A DNA stretch of 64,000 nucleotides from Rana temporaria (lineage: Eukaryota > Chordata > Amphibia > Anura > Ranidae). Under the pieces are notes generated by a model. The model did no database searches. It was given only the letters and a program-made list of their open reading frames with translations, and had not been told where the DNA came from. Below are positions 11,577 to 21,537 of this stretch, piece by piece. The translations under genes were made by a program, and so were the position numbers. The stretch spans positions 250,605,008 to 250,669,007 of the forward strand of contig NC_053489.1 in assembly GCF_905171775.1 (NCBI RefSeq), in the 5' to 3' direction. Position 1 is the first letter of the stretch; the number at the start of each line of letters is the position of its first letter.

Positions 11577-12440
11577 CTACCCAACAGCCACGGCCATTTC
11601 TACACAGGTTTGCAATCCCAAATTAAATAAATCCAAACCAACTTCAGATAAATGGAAAAGATCTGATCGATAAAACCCTGGGATACCCCCTTCCAAATCA
11701 ACATGTCTGTAGGAAAAACCTTCAATAGATGGCATAAATTTTTCCATAGATCTGTTCACCCGCCTTCTTACCTTCTCAAGCGGCTTAAGCTGGGGGGAAG
11801 TGGACCAGGAAAGCCGGGGGACTATTTCAGAAAAAAAAAAAAAAAATTTACAAGATGGGAAAGCTAGCTTAAACCTTTGAAAATCCCGCTTTATATTAAA
11901 AAGCAACTCAATGGATTTCATTTTCCCGATGTCATTACCGCCTGCATGTATAATGATTACAGAGGGAGGGGGCCATTGTGCGCTTAGCTGGGCTAGTTGG
12001 AAAGACACTTGACACCAGCGCATCCCCCGAATATTGGTAAAAAGATGAGGGATGGACAGCCATGAATAAGCACTGAAGCCAGTGCGAAACGTCGGTATTT
12101 TCCTGTTCCTATTGCTGTGATCTGCTGTGTTCTTGCCGTTGATTTGAATAAAGACAACCTGTTTGGTTTGGAGTGCGGCTGTCCATCCCTCATCTTTTTA
12201 CCAATATTTGCCTTAGTGCATTGCCTGCACCCTTGGAGTCCTATATTTTTGAAACTACCCTACAATAGACCTACCTTGAGCGGTGATCTTCTCTCGCATC
12301 CCCCGAATACCTTGCCATAATACTGAGAAGGCGTCAGTTGGAAGCGTTAAGTTCTCCGTGTAGCAACGCTGAGATGCTCTCCTACGTGCCCAGAAAACAA
12401 ACGAGTGCCCTAAAATCCATATGGTGTTGTGAAAACCTGA
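11577..12440 (-). pseudogene. Ngaro SGNH/GDSL-type hydrolase, split by an insertion
   Basis: Predicted small esterase/lipase-fold protein carried as an extra gene by Ngaro elements. Its role in the life cycle is unknown. The N-terminal part (about 12309-12440) has ILGHSFVFW, the block I region where GDS is replaced by GHS. The main part (11577-12023, 148 residues) has IIHAGGNDIG (block III, Asn about residue 30) and DLFHLSEVG (block V, Asp121 and His124 of this frame). A lysine/phenylalanine-rich stretch with six phenylalanines lies at an A-run near 11830-11845. The two parts are separated by an insertion at 12033-12294 with an apparent 14-base target duplication, so no full protein is made. 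The gene begins just downstream of the recombinase stop. Confidence 0.8.
12033..12294. mobile_element. 262-base insertion in the hydrolase gene with 14-base target duplication
   Basis: The sequence cgcatcccccgaat occurs at 12019-12032 and again at 12295-12308, flanking the insert. Within the insert, ggtaaaaagatgagggatgg near the left is mirrored at about 12178-12208. A 14-base duplication of variable-length type suggests LINE-style target-primed insertion rather than a cut-and-paste transposon. The family was not recognised. Confidence 0.7.
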
Positions 12441-12443
12441 AAA

Positions 12444-13367
12444 TCAAGGAAGAAGGTTAGGCCGGACATATAATTTGAATCTACCAGATTCCCATCTCCC
12501 CAACCTGCGGATGATTGCCTCATCGAGCCCCAACCTTGCCGCCTCCGTTGCAGCGCCGATGCGGAAAGAATGGGTTGAGAAGAAAGCATCCGACATACCA
12601 ATAGCCCGTAAACACTTCTTAAAAACTGAACTAAACTGATATTTGGTCAGTGGTGAGCCGTCACTGTGGCAGAGAAAATTACCTGTGTAAGGGGGCCTGA
12701 TGGCCAAGTATCTTTGTAAAACTAACACCGGGCAAATAATTTGGTCCCCACAGGGGAAGAGTTGTATACAGCACCCCTTTCCCAGCTGATCCGTCTTTGA
12801 ATGACGTATAAACAAATCGATCCCCTCATTGGAGACAATGACATCCTGGAACAGGCCCGAAGTTCCAGATTTATTCGCTGGTACTAACTCAGATACTCTA
12901 AGTGCTGCGAAGAAGGCTATACAAAAAGCTGCTGTGAACAGACCAGCCTCAAATTGATTCAGACAAGTGTAATTTGTGGACACGCAAATTCTTTTGAGCA
13001 GTTCAACTGATACTGGCCTACGCTTATCCTGTACAAACGTGCTTTTCCTATAACCCTTCAGGGCTTGTTTGACCGAAAAGAACATGTTCAGCGAAGGTAG
13101 GTTATGTAACTTAAAAAAGAAAGATACACCAGCCAAAATCTTAGATATGTGGCCGTGTGATAGATTTTCGTGCATCAATGTACACAAGAAGGATAGAACC
13201 GCTCCCTCCGAGTATTGGTAGCAATCAAAATCCAGGGATCTACAGAAAACTAACCACCGATTCCAAGCGGCCGAATAGCCCGACCAAGTATGAGGGGATA
13301 CAGAGTTCTGGATTACTGTAGAAAGGCTTGCTATATCAGGTCCCACAGATGAGCTGGACATACACAA
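12444..13367 (-). CDS. Ngaro tyrosine recombinase, 307 aa
   Basis: Site-specific recombinase that would integrate the reverse-transcribed circular DNA. The N-terminal half (to about residue 110) looks like a SAM-like DNA-binding region (HTWSGYSAAWNRWLVFC). The catalytic half carries Arg157 in AALRVSEL, Lys191 in RHSKTDQ, the HSFR box (His266, Arg269) and Trp292 plus nucleophile Tyr300 in GRWESGRFKLYVRP. All catalytic positions are present. The frame is open for the full expected length, and its start overlaps the end of the RT-RNase H frame (13331-13367). The start codon is uncertain: the frame could be translated by reinitiation or frameshift. It separates this element from Gypsy-type LTR elements, which use a DDE integrase. 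Confidence 0.88.
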   Translation of the reverse strand: MCMSSSSVGPDIASLSTVIQNSVSPHTWSGYSAAWNRWLVFCRSLDFDCYQYSEGAVLSFLCTLMHENLSHGHISKILAGVSFFFKLHNLPSLNMFFSVKQALKGYRKSTFVQDKRRPVSVELLKRICVSTNYTCLNQFEAGLFTAAFCIAFFAALRVSELVPANKSGTSGLFQDVIVSNEGIDLFIRHSKTDQLGKGCCIQLFPCGDQIICPVLVLQRYLAIRPPYTGNFLCHSDGSPLTKYQFSSVFKKCLRAIGMSDAFFSTHSFRIGAATEAARLGLDEAIIRRLGRWESGRFKLYVRPNLLP

Positions 13368-14902
13368 CCCTCGGGATCTGCCTGTGGGAATAACTGCCGG
13401 AACCGTGACATCTGAAAACGGGATAGAGCATCCGCAATAGTGTTAGCCTTACCGGGAATATGCTGAGCCTTCACCCAAATATTATGTTTTAGACAAAGCA
13501 AAACAAAACGCCGAATCAACCTGACTACTGACAAGGATTTGGAAGAGAGACAGTTTATGGCAAACATCACCCCTTTGTTGTCCGTCTGCACCGTTATACG
13601 CTTATTCGCGAAGTGAACGCTCCAAAGTTCGAAAGCTGCCACAATAGGAAAAAATTCCAGCAAAACAATATTCTTGGTGAGTTTCCGGGTCACCCAAGAG
13701 GCAGGCCAGGCGCCGCAAAGCCAGTGTGTTTGCCATATGGCCGCGAAGCCCAAGGAGCCCGCTGCGTCAGTGTGAAGCTCTAGCTCAGTAGCCAAAACAA
13801 AATCCGCTTGGAAAAATGACCTCCCGTTATACTGATCAAAAAATGTAAACCATACCGACAGGTCATCTTTCAGTTCCGCAGATAATCGAACGTGCGAAAA
13901 CTGAGATTTGAGCCCCGATGTTGCCAATGACAGACGACGTGAAAATATTCTGCCGACCGGCATGATTCTGGACGCGAATGCCAACAGGCCGAGCAAGGAT
14001 TGGAGCTCCTTCAATAAAACCTTCTTTTTCCGAAGCATACCAATTATGACCAATTTCAGATGATCGATTTTGCTTTCTGGCAACCGAAACTTCAAGGCAA
14101 GGGTGTCAATTGTGATACCCAAGAATTCGAGGGACACCGACGGGAGGATGGTCTTCTCTTCTGCTAGGGGAATACCAAAATAGGCCGATATTTTTGAAAA
14201 AAGCTGCAACAGCTGCAAACATGCCGGGGAACCTGCCGGCCCGACGAAGAGATAGTCGTCCAGGTAATGGACTATGTAGTCCAGACCTGACTCAAAAGAT
14301 ACAACCCATTGTAAAAAGGACGCGAATGACTCAAAATAAGCGCAGGATAGTGAACACCCCATTGGTAGACACATATCGAAAAAATACTTGTCTTCGAAAC
14401 AAAAACCTAACGAGTTGAAAGAAAATGGGGCAATAGGCAGCAGCCTAAAGGCAGCTTTAATGTCCGCCTTAGCCAATAGCGCTCCTTGACCAAGGCGCCG
14501 GATCACTTTTATGGCATCCTCAAAAGTTGAATAGGAAACTGAAGAAAGGGAAGTGTCTATATCGTCATTCAATGAGCCCCCCGCCGGGAATGATAGATGG
14601 TGTATTAAACGATAAGCATTGGGTTCCTTTTTTGGTACGATACCCAGGGGAGAAATGCGGAAATTAACAAAAGGTGGCGAGGCAAAAGGACCCGCTACTC
14701 TACCCTCTCTGACTTCTTTTAATATTTTTCCCCGGACAACCTCAGGAAACCTGTCCACTGATTTCAAATTTTTAACTGGTTGGCAACCTATACCTGTAAA
14801 AGTTGGTAAAGGAAAACCATCCCTAAAACCTTCAGTTAAGAGGCTGGCCTTCACCCTGTCTGGGTAGATTGCCAACCAATGAAGCATGTTTTCCAGCCTC
14901 AC
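13331..14902 (-). CDS. Ngaro reverse transcriptase-RNase H, 523 aa
   Basis: Polymerase of the element. RT residues: Asp147 in KADIKAAFR (motif A), CLPMGCSLS near 178-186 and the YLDD box at 213-216. RNase H follows, with Asp379 in LHTDAAGS, Glu416 in VLLEFF, Asp441 in QTDNKG and Asp491 in NTIADALSR. No protease or DDE integrase domain is present, as expected for DIRS/Ngaro elements. The frame is uninterrupted. Its start overlaps the gag frame by 71 bases (14832-14902) and its end overlaps the recombinase by 37 bases, so it is probably expressed by frameshift or reinitiation. The first residues are likely a continuation of the gag-pol junction rather than a true start. Confidence 0.9.
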   Translation of the reverse strand: MRLENMLHWLAIYPDRVKASLLTEGFRDGFPLPTFTGIGCQPVKNLKSVDRFPEVVRGKILKEVREGRVAGPFASPPFVNFRISPLGIVPKKEPNAYRLIHHLSFPAGGSLNDDIDTSLSSVSYSTFEDAIKVIRRLGQGALLAKADIKAAFRLLPIAPFSFNSLGFCFEDKYFFDMCLPMGCSLSCAYFESFASFLQWVVSFESGLDYIVHYLDDYLFVGPAGSPACLQLLQLFSKISAYFGIPLAEEKTILPSVSLEFLGITIDTLALKFRLPESKIDHLKLVIIGMLRKKKVLLKELQSLLGLLAFASRIMPVGRIFSRRLSLATSGLKSQFSHVRLSAELKDDLSVWFTFFDQYNGRSFFQADFVLATELELHTDAAGSLGFAAIWQTHWLCGAWPASWVTRKLTKNIVLLEFFPIVAAFELWSVHFANKRITVQTDNKGVMFAINCLSSKSLSVVRLIRRFVLLCLKHNIWVKAQHIPGKANTIADALSRFQMSRFRQLFPQADPEGCVCPAHLWDLI

Positions 14903-16064
14903 TGGCGTGCAGGCTTTTGGAAAAAATATCCCTTTGGGAGCTGGTAGGGCTGTTCTTTTTAAAGCATTTTACCACGGGGTGTGGACCTGAACAGAAGGAG
15001 CATTCATGTTTAAAGCGGCAAGAATTACCCCACTTGCACTGACTTTCATTGAAAGAATAGCAGTAACCTTTCTTGTATGGAGACTGGCCAGTGCTATTGA
15101 CTTGAGGCGTTGGTTTCGGAGGGACGGATCTCTGGGGGACAATAAGATTTAGCCAGAGGCCTACGTCCTTCATGCCCCATTGCAAGTTGGGATAAACAGC
15201 CAACTTCTGGCGGAAGGATTCATCGTATGCAAACCATCCGAAACCACCAAAGCTTTTGTACGCTTCCAGTATGATTTCCACATGCTGGAAAAGACCGCTG
15301 CAGCGATCCGGGAATTTTTCTCCCATTACGCTAGCGAAGATGCAGAAGGCCTGCAGCCAATTAAAAAAGGACCTGGCTACCGGCCTCCGCCTATCATCCT
15401 CTGACCTATCATCCACCCTTCTGTCTGTGCGCAAAAATTCTTTGGCAGAGGGAAGTAGAGACAGCATGTCAATGAATTCCCCTTTCCAAATTTTTTCTTT
15501 TAGAGATGTAGTTAAATGAAAACCAAGGGGTGATAGTGCACAGGGCATTACCTCACGGACAGATGTTTCAGGGACAGGATGATTAAATAATTCTGTTGTA
15601 GGATAAGTGTTAGTAAAAACAGGTGTATGCATAACTGTAGGAGCAGGCATATTAACATTAGACCACACTTTAACAGGAGAATTATTCACAGGTAAAGCAG
15701 GTTCAGAGGGTACAGCAGGTGAGTTTTGCTGGGACACCACTGCCTCTGCAATTTTAGACAAGGAAGAAAGGAGAGAATCCAGAAGAGGGACAGAACCACT
15801 ATAAGCAGCCTGAGGCAACATTACTGGGAGAGCAGGGGTTAATTTACCTTGCAGAGCCTCCGGTGCGTTCTGGCCTCCATCCTGTAGGTGGTGCCCTGGC
15901 GGCTGGTGTGTGCTGCTAGCTGGTATAGGAGCTGGGCTAGGAGCTGGAGGCACGGCTGTGCGCTGCCCACGGCTCCCTTTTCCACCAGGTCTGCATGGGG
16001 AGGAGGAGGGGGCCCGCTTGCCTCGGCCAGACCTCCTCACTGTAGGGGTGGCGACTGCATCCAC
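14832..16064 (-). CDS. Ngaro gag-like protein, 410 aa
   Basis: Predicted structural, RNA-binding protein of the retrotransposon particle. The first 100 residues are basic and proline/serine/glycine-rich (RRSGRGKRAPSSSP). A central region (about 190-320) has a conserved helical look (FFNWLQAFCIFASVMGEKFP, WLNLIVPQR). Near residues 335-370 are two zinc-binding clusters. The first is a CCCH pattern C-x7-C-x5-C-x3-H starting CYSFNESQC. The second is C-x2-C-x3-H-x4-C starting CSFC. The start ATG (complement of 16062-16064) is the first in a long open frame and lies about 270 bases downstream of repeat A1 in element orientation. The frame is intact. Confidence 0.82.
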   Translation of the reverse strand: MDAVATPTVRRSGRGKRAPSSSPCRPGGKGSRGQRTAVPPAPSPAPIPASSTHQPPGHHLQDGGQNAPEALQGKLTPALPVMLPQAAYSGSVPLLDSLLSSLSKIAEAVVSQQNSPAVPSEPALPVNNSPVKVWSNVNMPAPTVMHTPVFTNTYPTTELFNHPVPETSVREVMPCALSPLGFHLTTSLKEKIWKGEFIDMLSLLPSAKEFLRTDRRVDDRSEDDRRRPVARSFFNWLQAFCIFASVMGEKFPDRCSGLFQHVEIILEAYKSFGGFGWFAYDESFRQKLAVYPNLQWGMKDVGLWLNLIVPQRSVPPKPTPQVNSTGQSPYKKGYCYSFNESQCKWGNSCRFKHECSFCSGPHPVVKCFKKNSPTSSQRDIFSKSLHASEAGKHASLVGNLPRQGEGQPLN

Positions 16065-16337
16065 CTGCTGACGCCGGGACTCCTCTTATTCAGGCGTTGC
16101 GACTACAGGTCGCTCCGCCGCACAGCTGCGTCTGGGTCTAGAGGTGGGAGGGCTGGCATCATGGCGCTGTTCCTCTTCGGTTGCCGCGTGTGTCGCCGAC
16201 GATCCTTCTCCCGCATCCGCGATCCGTTCTTCAGCCGAATCTTCCATGGCCAGACAGCGGCGGATCCAGTCTTCCCTTCCCGCTTTCTGCTCTCACAAGG
16301 AGTTCCCTCAGGAGTGAGTTCATGGCGGGCCCGCAGG

Positions 16338-16648
16338 AGCAAAGTCCAGTACCCAGCCAACAGCCCTGAGTGGACGCAGCTGCAGCCTTATATAGGGTCC
16401 ATCCGGAATCCAGAACCTTCCAGCGGTCACCTGCTCTACCTGGACCAGTCAGAGCCCACTTATCCAGGTACCTGTAATTTACTAGAAGCAGGAGAAAATT
16501 GCACAGGTGTTTTACAGTAACAATCAGGTGTTTTACTATACTGACCATATAATTTTGCCAGTAGAAGCCAGGCCTGAAAAGGGGAGGGGGAGGGGCGGCC
16601 GCAGGACCCATGTGCATGGGCCCAAATGAATTGTGCCCTTTTATGCCA
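16338..16648 (-). repeat. Ngaro split direct repeat A1
   Basis: 5' terminal repeat of the element in its own orientation, the partner of A2 at 10985-11295. It is expected to hold the promoter. It ends at gccat, after which MITE sequence begins (acgattggatatctgatg). Confidence 0.9.
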
Positions 16649-17052
16649 TACGATTGGATATCTGATGGAATCTAATCTGATTGCTTTTTTCGTCAGATAT
16701 CCGATGAAGCTGACTTTCATCAGTCTTGCCTACAAACCATCAGTCAAAAATCCGATTGTGCCAAAACGTGGTAAAGTACAACACTACGACGAGCTGAAAA
16801 AATTAAATTCAATGCTTCCAAGCATGCATCGACTTGATTCTGAGCATGCGTGGATTTTTGACCGATGGAGTTCCATACAGATAATCAGATTTTTCTATCG
16901 TTTTTTATCCGTAGGAAAAATTTAAAACATGTTCTATTTTTTTACACTGATGGAAATAAAACTCATGGGGCCCACACACGATCAGTTTGTCCGATGAAAA
17001 CAGTCCATCGGTCTGTTTTCAGCAGACAAACCAATCGTGTCTATGCGGCTTT
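16649..17052. mobile_element. Palindromic MITE copy 2, interrupted by the Ngaro element
   Basis: From acgattggatatctg to the right end near tgtctatgcggc. The middle (gatgaagctgactttcatcagtcttgcctac) matches copies at 5535-5952 and 32033-32452. Its missing left tip corresponds to gccctgtaca at 10667-10676, on the far side of the Ngaro element. Confidence 0.75.
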
Positions 17053-17153
17053 ACACAATATTAACAAACAGTTTAAGTTTGTTTACTGTATTAGTGAGAA
17101 CACAGAAATAAGTACATTTTAACACTGCAATATGAAAAGGGCAATATAGTGGT

Positions 17154-17373
17154 TTAACCACTTAAGACTTAAGACCCGGACCACGCGGCTCTCCCCGTTC
17201 TTCAGCTTAGGTCTAGGTCACGGAGCTTCGGACCGGGTCACGGGAGCATGCCACGGGCACGTGCCCGCGACCCACCGTTGGGCTTTTATACAATCACATA
17301 CAGGTACGTGATTGTGCCAAGCGGTGCCATTCTGCCAATGTATATCATCGTTAGGCGGTCCTTAAGTGGTTAA
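17154..17373. mobile_element. TTAA-flanked MITE, about 220 bases
   Basis: Starts TTAACCACTTAAGACTTAAG and ends CTTAAGTGGTTAA. The terminal inverted repeats and TTAA edges suggest a piggyBac-like or related cut-and-paste family. GC-rich, noncoding. Confidence 0.7.
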
Positions 17374-18574
17374 AGCTCTTTCAAACTGTAAGTACACACA
17401 GATCAACACAGTATGATTCAAATTCAATAAGACATTAACCCAATCAAAGAAACCTATGTGAACAGGGCAGCAGAAGGGTAGAGAACTAGCACTGTATTTC
17501 CTATGTCAGGCTCACTCCCTTCTGTCTCCTCAACCCATAGGCCATTAAGAATTGCACAACATGAAAAGAACAATATGCAGATTATAATATTGAAATTGGA
17601 TGGCTCCCTTAAATAGAGTCCAAGGAAACTAAAGCAGAAAGGATAACAAAAGGTGGAGAGGTTATTCCTTGAAATCCAGATGTCTTCAGCTAGCTTTGAT
17701 GTAATGTGATTAAGGTTATCCTTGATAATAGGGCATAGTGAATTTAGCAGATCTTTAGTGTATCCTTATTTTACTTTAATCTCCTCTTGTATGATCCTAG
17801 TGGTGTTGTATCCAGTAAAACTACAAGATACAATAATGTAAACAAGGCATAGATGTCTGCTTACAGTGTTCGTTATAGTATAAGAACTGACTTCCAGTGG
17901 CACTACAAGTACCACCAAGCTGAGCAGGGTAAATGATGTCTGAAAGCAATGTCTTATAGCAACTAAATGGGCTATGCCCACTCACCCCACTGGACACAGA
18001 TACAGCTGGCAACAATGTACTGTAGGTGATGAAGAAGACTCTATCAGGAACTCTCCCTGTATCCTGACTCTGGTAAATGGTGTCCACTGCGCCACACTGT
18101 GGCCTACACGGATCTGAAGTGCAGGAGTCTCTGGATAACCTGGAACAACCTCTGGTCCGCTGTAGAGGAGAAGTGATGCTGTCCACAGAGGTCCCTCTGG
18201 GTATAGCTGAACTGCTCCCCGCTGTGTAGGCAGCGAATTACAGCATCTCACGGTCACACAGATCTCCTGTTGGCAGAGTCAAACCGACGACCCAAGAGAG
18301 TGATGCAGGTCGCGACCAGTCCTTTTATATCCTCTCCCAGCAGTCTGTTCTGTCCTCTTAGCATTCTGATAATCGTAGTTTAGATCAGTTCTTCTGGCAT
18401 TGAAACTTCAGCATTCTGAACTACACATCACACGATGCTTTGCTCTAAGTTTTGCCAAAAGAAAAAGGAAATGACACAGAGTTCAGCCAACACTAGAGGG
18501 AGCCAACTTCACATTATAACACTACACAATATCTCTGAATTGCAGGCATAATAGCCAGCTAATGGCTAACAAGA
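17374..18574. other. Unassigned 1.2 kb, possibly LTR-derived
   Basis: Several minus-strand open stretches (for example 17821-18186 and 17982-18257) show no recognisable domain. The end near 18522 reads, on the minus strand, TGTTATAATGTGAAG, which looks like an LTR start. No matching second end or target duplication was confirmed. Confidence 0.3.
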
Positions 18575-19405
18575 CAAGCAGACTAAGGACATGGATTACT
18601 GGAACCATGTCCTGTGGTCTGATAAGACCAAAATAAACTTATTTGGTTCGGGTGGTGTTAAGAGTGTGGCAGCAACCAGGTGAGGAGTACAAAGACAAGT
18701 GTGTCTTGCCTACAGTCAAGCAAGGGGAGTGTCATGGTCGGGGGCTGCATGAGTGCTGCCGGCATTGGGGAGCTACAGTTCATTAAGGGAACCATGAATG
18801 TCAACATGTACTGTGACATACTGAAGCAGAGCATGATCCCCTCTCTTCGGAGACTGGGCCACAGGGCAGTATTCCAACATGATAATGACCCCAAACACAC
18901 CTCCAAGGCGACCACTGCCTTGCTAAAGAAACTGAGGGTAAAGGTGATGGACTGGCCAAGCATGTCTCCAGACCTAAACCCTATTGAGCATCTGTGGGGC
19001 TTCCTCAAATGGAAGGTGGAGGAGTGCAAGGTCTCTAACATTTACCAGCTATGTGATGTCATCATGGAGGAGTGGAAGAGGACTCCAGTCACCAGTGGCA
19101 ACCTGTGAAGCTCTGGTGAACTCCATGCCCAAGAGGGTTAAGGCAGTGCTGGGAAATAATGGTGACCACACAAAATATTGACACTTTGCGTCCAATTTGG
19201 ACATTTTGACATTTTTGTTGCCAGTGGTTTAGACATTAATGGCTGTGTCTTGAGTTATTTTGAGGGGACAGCAAATTTACACTGTTATACAAGCTGTACA
19301 CTCACTACTTTACATTGTAGCAAAGTGTAATTTCTTCAGTGTTGTCACATGAAAAGATATAATAAAATATTTACAAAAATGTGAGGGGTGTTCTCACTTT
19401 TGTGA
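18575..19405 (+). pseudogene. Tc1-like transposase, C-terminal half, disrupted
   Basis: Relic of a cut-and-paste Tc1/mariner transposase. The three catalytic regions are visible: LWSDKTKINLFG (first Asp) near 18605-18650, HDNDPKHTSK (second Asp) near 18877-18906 and SPDLNPIEHLWG (third acidic position) near 18966-19001. The frame shifts near 18665 and again near 19100, the N-terminal DNA-binding half is missing, and the 3' side ends at the inverted repeat segment cacttttgtgagatactgta (to about 19408). It is therefore inactive. Copies of the same family lie at 38032-39581 and 50568-51503, where the N-terminal half survives instead. Confidence 0.85.
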
Positions 19406-19408
19406 GAT

Positions 19409-19409
19409 A

Positions 19410-19448
<39 letters not shown>
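19409..19448. repeat. (TA)n microsatellite
   Basis: About 18 TA units, between the Tc1 right end and the Harbinger element. It seems to have replaced the left inverted repeat of the Harbinger copy. Confidence 0.95.
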
Positions 19449-19451
<3 letters not shown>

Positions 19452-19865
19452 GTTCCGCCGGCATATATGGAGATGGGCGGCGTAAGTGTAAAGATGCGCC
19501 GTCCTATCTATGCGCCGTAGTCACAGAACCAGATCCGCCAGAAACAAGGCTTCTCCCGTCCGTCTTAACTCGTTTAAGTTTACGCAGCGTAGGCGCATAT
19601 TTCCGCTGATGGCATCCTACGCTGCCATAGAATTAGTATTCAAATATGCAAATGATGTAGATGCGCTGATTCCCGAACCTAGGCGCGGTCGGCGTAGGCT
19701 ACGCGCTGTGCGCGTAAGACGAATGGCCGGCTGAAAGTTACCCCTCATAAAGCTCGGTTAACTTTGCTCCAGACCTGAGTAAGTCAGTTTGAAAGCAAAT
19801 ACAGCAGCACCATCCTGGACGAGCTGAGCAACCACACTTATAGGACAACACATTCGTATGCCAAC

Positions 19866-21045
19866 ATGCCAGGGGCAGGCGTGGTCTTGGCACTACTAGT
19901 GTGTGCAGAGACCGAGGCGCGTAGAAGGAGCAGGGCACGTAGGAGGGCACGTGAGAGGATATACCCACCACGCATTAGCCTCTTTGGCATGGCTGATTTG
20001 GAGGTGTATCGCCGTTTCAGATTCAGTCCTGCTGCCATCCTGGAAATTACCAGAGCCCTGCAGGATGACATCACCAGCCAGACATAACGCTCACATGCAG
20101 TGCAGCCACTGGTGAAGGTCCTGGCAACACTCCATTTCCTTGCCACTGGCTCTTTTCAGCGCACAAGTGGAGACGTGGCTGGGATATCACAAACCAGCAT
20201 GAGCAGATGTGTGCACCAGGTTGTCCCCGCAATCCTCAGACGCATGTCCCACCACATCATCAAACCCACCCAGGAGGACCTGCGGCTGAAGGCAATGCGT
20301 GAGTTCTGCCAAATTGACGGATTCCCACGCACCATCGGGGCCATTGATTGCACCCATGTGGCACTACAGCCCCCCCATGAGACAGAGCACATTTATCGGA
20401 ATAGGAAGCACTGGCATTCCATTAATGTACAGGTGATAGTGGATGCCCAAGGCCTCATATGGCATGTCCGTGCCAAACACCCAGGATCCAGCCATGACAG
20501 CTTCATATTCTGTCAAAGCGACATCCCAAGACAATTTGAACAGAACATGTATGGGGACAGCTGGCTGGTTGGTGAGTGACATGGGTGTCAGGTATGACTG
20601 TCCCCCCCCATGATGCAGACATCACGAGGGGCACATGCATGACTAACATCCTCCTGTCTTTTCCCTTCCAGGTGACTCTGCATATGCACTGGGACCCCAT
20701 CTTATGACTCCATTCCAGAACCCCCAAACCCCAGGAGAGAGAAGATACAATGAAGCACACGCACGTACCCGTGGAGTGGTGGAACGCACATTTGGCCTCC
20801 TTAAGTCACGTTTCCGATGCCTGGATAAGACTGGGGGGACCCTGTTGTATTCCCCAAACTTCGTGTGTCAGATCATCGCTGCATGTTGCATGCTGCACAA
20901 CTTCGCAGTGAGAAAGGGCCTGGAGATTGACATACGTGACGACCTGACCCCCGAACCGGACAATCCCCCCCTAACCGAGGGTACCCCATCTGCTGATGGT
21001 ACAGCAGTCAGGAGATGTCTCGTGGAACGAATCTTTGAACGTTAA
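19866..21045 (+). pseudogene. Harbinger transposase (HARBI1-like), one in-frame stop
   Basis: DDE-type nuclease that would excise and insert the element together with the Myb-like partner. Exon 1 is 19866-20571 and exon 2 is 20672-21045. The donor GTGAGT at 20572 and the acceptor TTCCCTTCCAG at 20661-20671 restore the frame (G/GT, glycine). Catalytic residues are seen in IGAIDCTHV (first Asp), GSSHDSFIF (second Asp) and RTRGVVERTFGLLKSRF (Glu). A helix-turn-helix-like block lies in exon 1 (FQRTSGDVAGISQTSMSRCV). A single TAA at 20085-20087 breaks the frame, probably a C-to-T change of CAA. Otherwise the coding region is open to the TAA at 21043-21045. Confidence 0.88.
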
Positions 21046-21334
21046 ACACACACATTAAACATGGCACAATGAGAATGCACGCATGCACACCACTGTGGTC
21101 CCTAGCACACACACCCCACATGCACATCGCATTGGATTAGACCGAAGTACACCGCACGGTACTAAGGAGCAGCAACGCTGCGTCAAGGCCCCAATGATGT
21201 TGCTGTCCATTCATACGTCATTCATACGGACCTGGGGAGAACTTATCCCCAGCGCCCGAGGGTGACACCCCTTACTGCCAGGAGTGTCACCCCCCCACAT
21301 TCACACACCATTCATACTGCACTACTGTGTGCAG

Positions 21335-21460
21335 CACCCAAAAAAAAATAAACTCTTAACCAGAGCACAAAAAAATAAACTCTTAACCAGAGCACAAAAA
21401 AAATAAACTCTTAACCAGAGCACAAAAAAAATAAACTCTTAACCAGAGCAAATATAAAAT
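21335..21460. repeat. Short tandem repeat (ataaactcttaaccagagcac)
   Basis: Four tandem units of about 30 bases, each an A-run followed by taaactcttaaccagagca, in the gap between the convergent Harbinger genes. Confidence 0.9.
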
Positions 21461-21537
21461 CCAAAAAAAAATCACTGCCCCCGCGCGGGCTACGCCTGGT
21501 GCCCAGGTTCCTGGCCCTCACTTGCCTGGGGGGAGCC

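Larger units (their letters stand above)
10674..16648 (-). mobile_element. Ngaro-type tyrosine-recombinase retrotransposon with split direct repeats
   Basis: The element reads on the minus strand. From 16648 downwards it has repeat A1, four coding regions (gag-like, RT-RNase H, tyrosine recombinase, SGNH hydrolase), repeat B1, repeat A2 and repeat B2. This A1-ORFs-B1-A2-B2 order is the hallmark of Ngaro elements within the DIRS-like order, which integrate by a tyrosine recombinase rather than a DDE integrase. The first three frames are open over lengths expected for the family, so the copy may be young. The hydrolase gene is split by a 262-base insertion, and repeat A1 sits about 270 bases upstream of the gag ATG. 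It interrupts a MITE (fragments at 10667-10676 and 16649-17052). Confidence 0.9.

Noticed and set aside
15888..16520. 210-codon + strand frame over the Ngaro gag start and repeat A1
   Set aside because: Antisense to gag and extends into a terminal repeat; composition-driven.
17389..18528. Complete LTR element between TGTAAGT and ACTACA
   Set aside because: Ends are only weakly complementary and the flanking 5-mers do not match, so it was left as unassigned.
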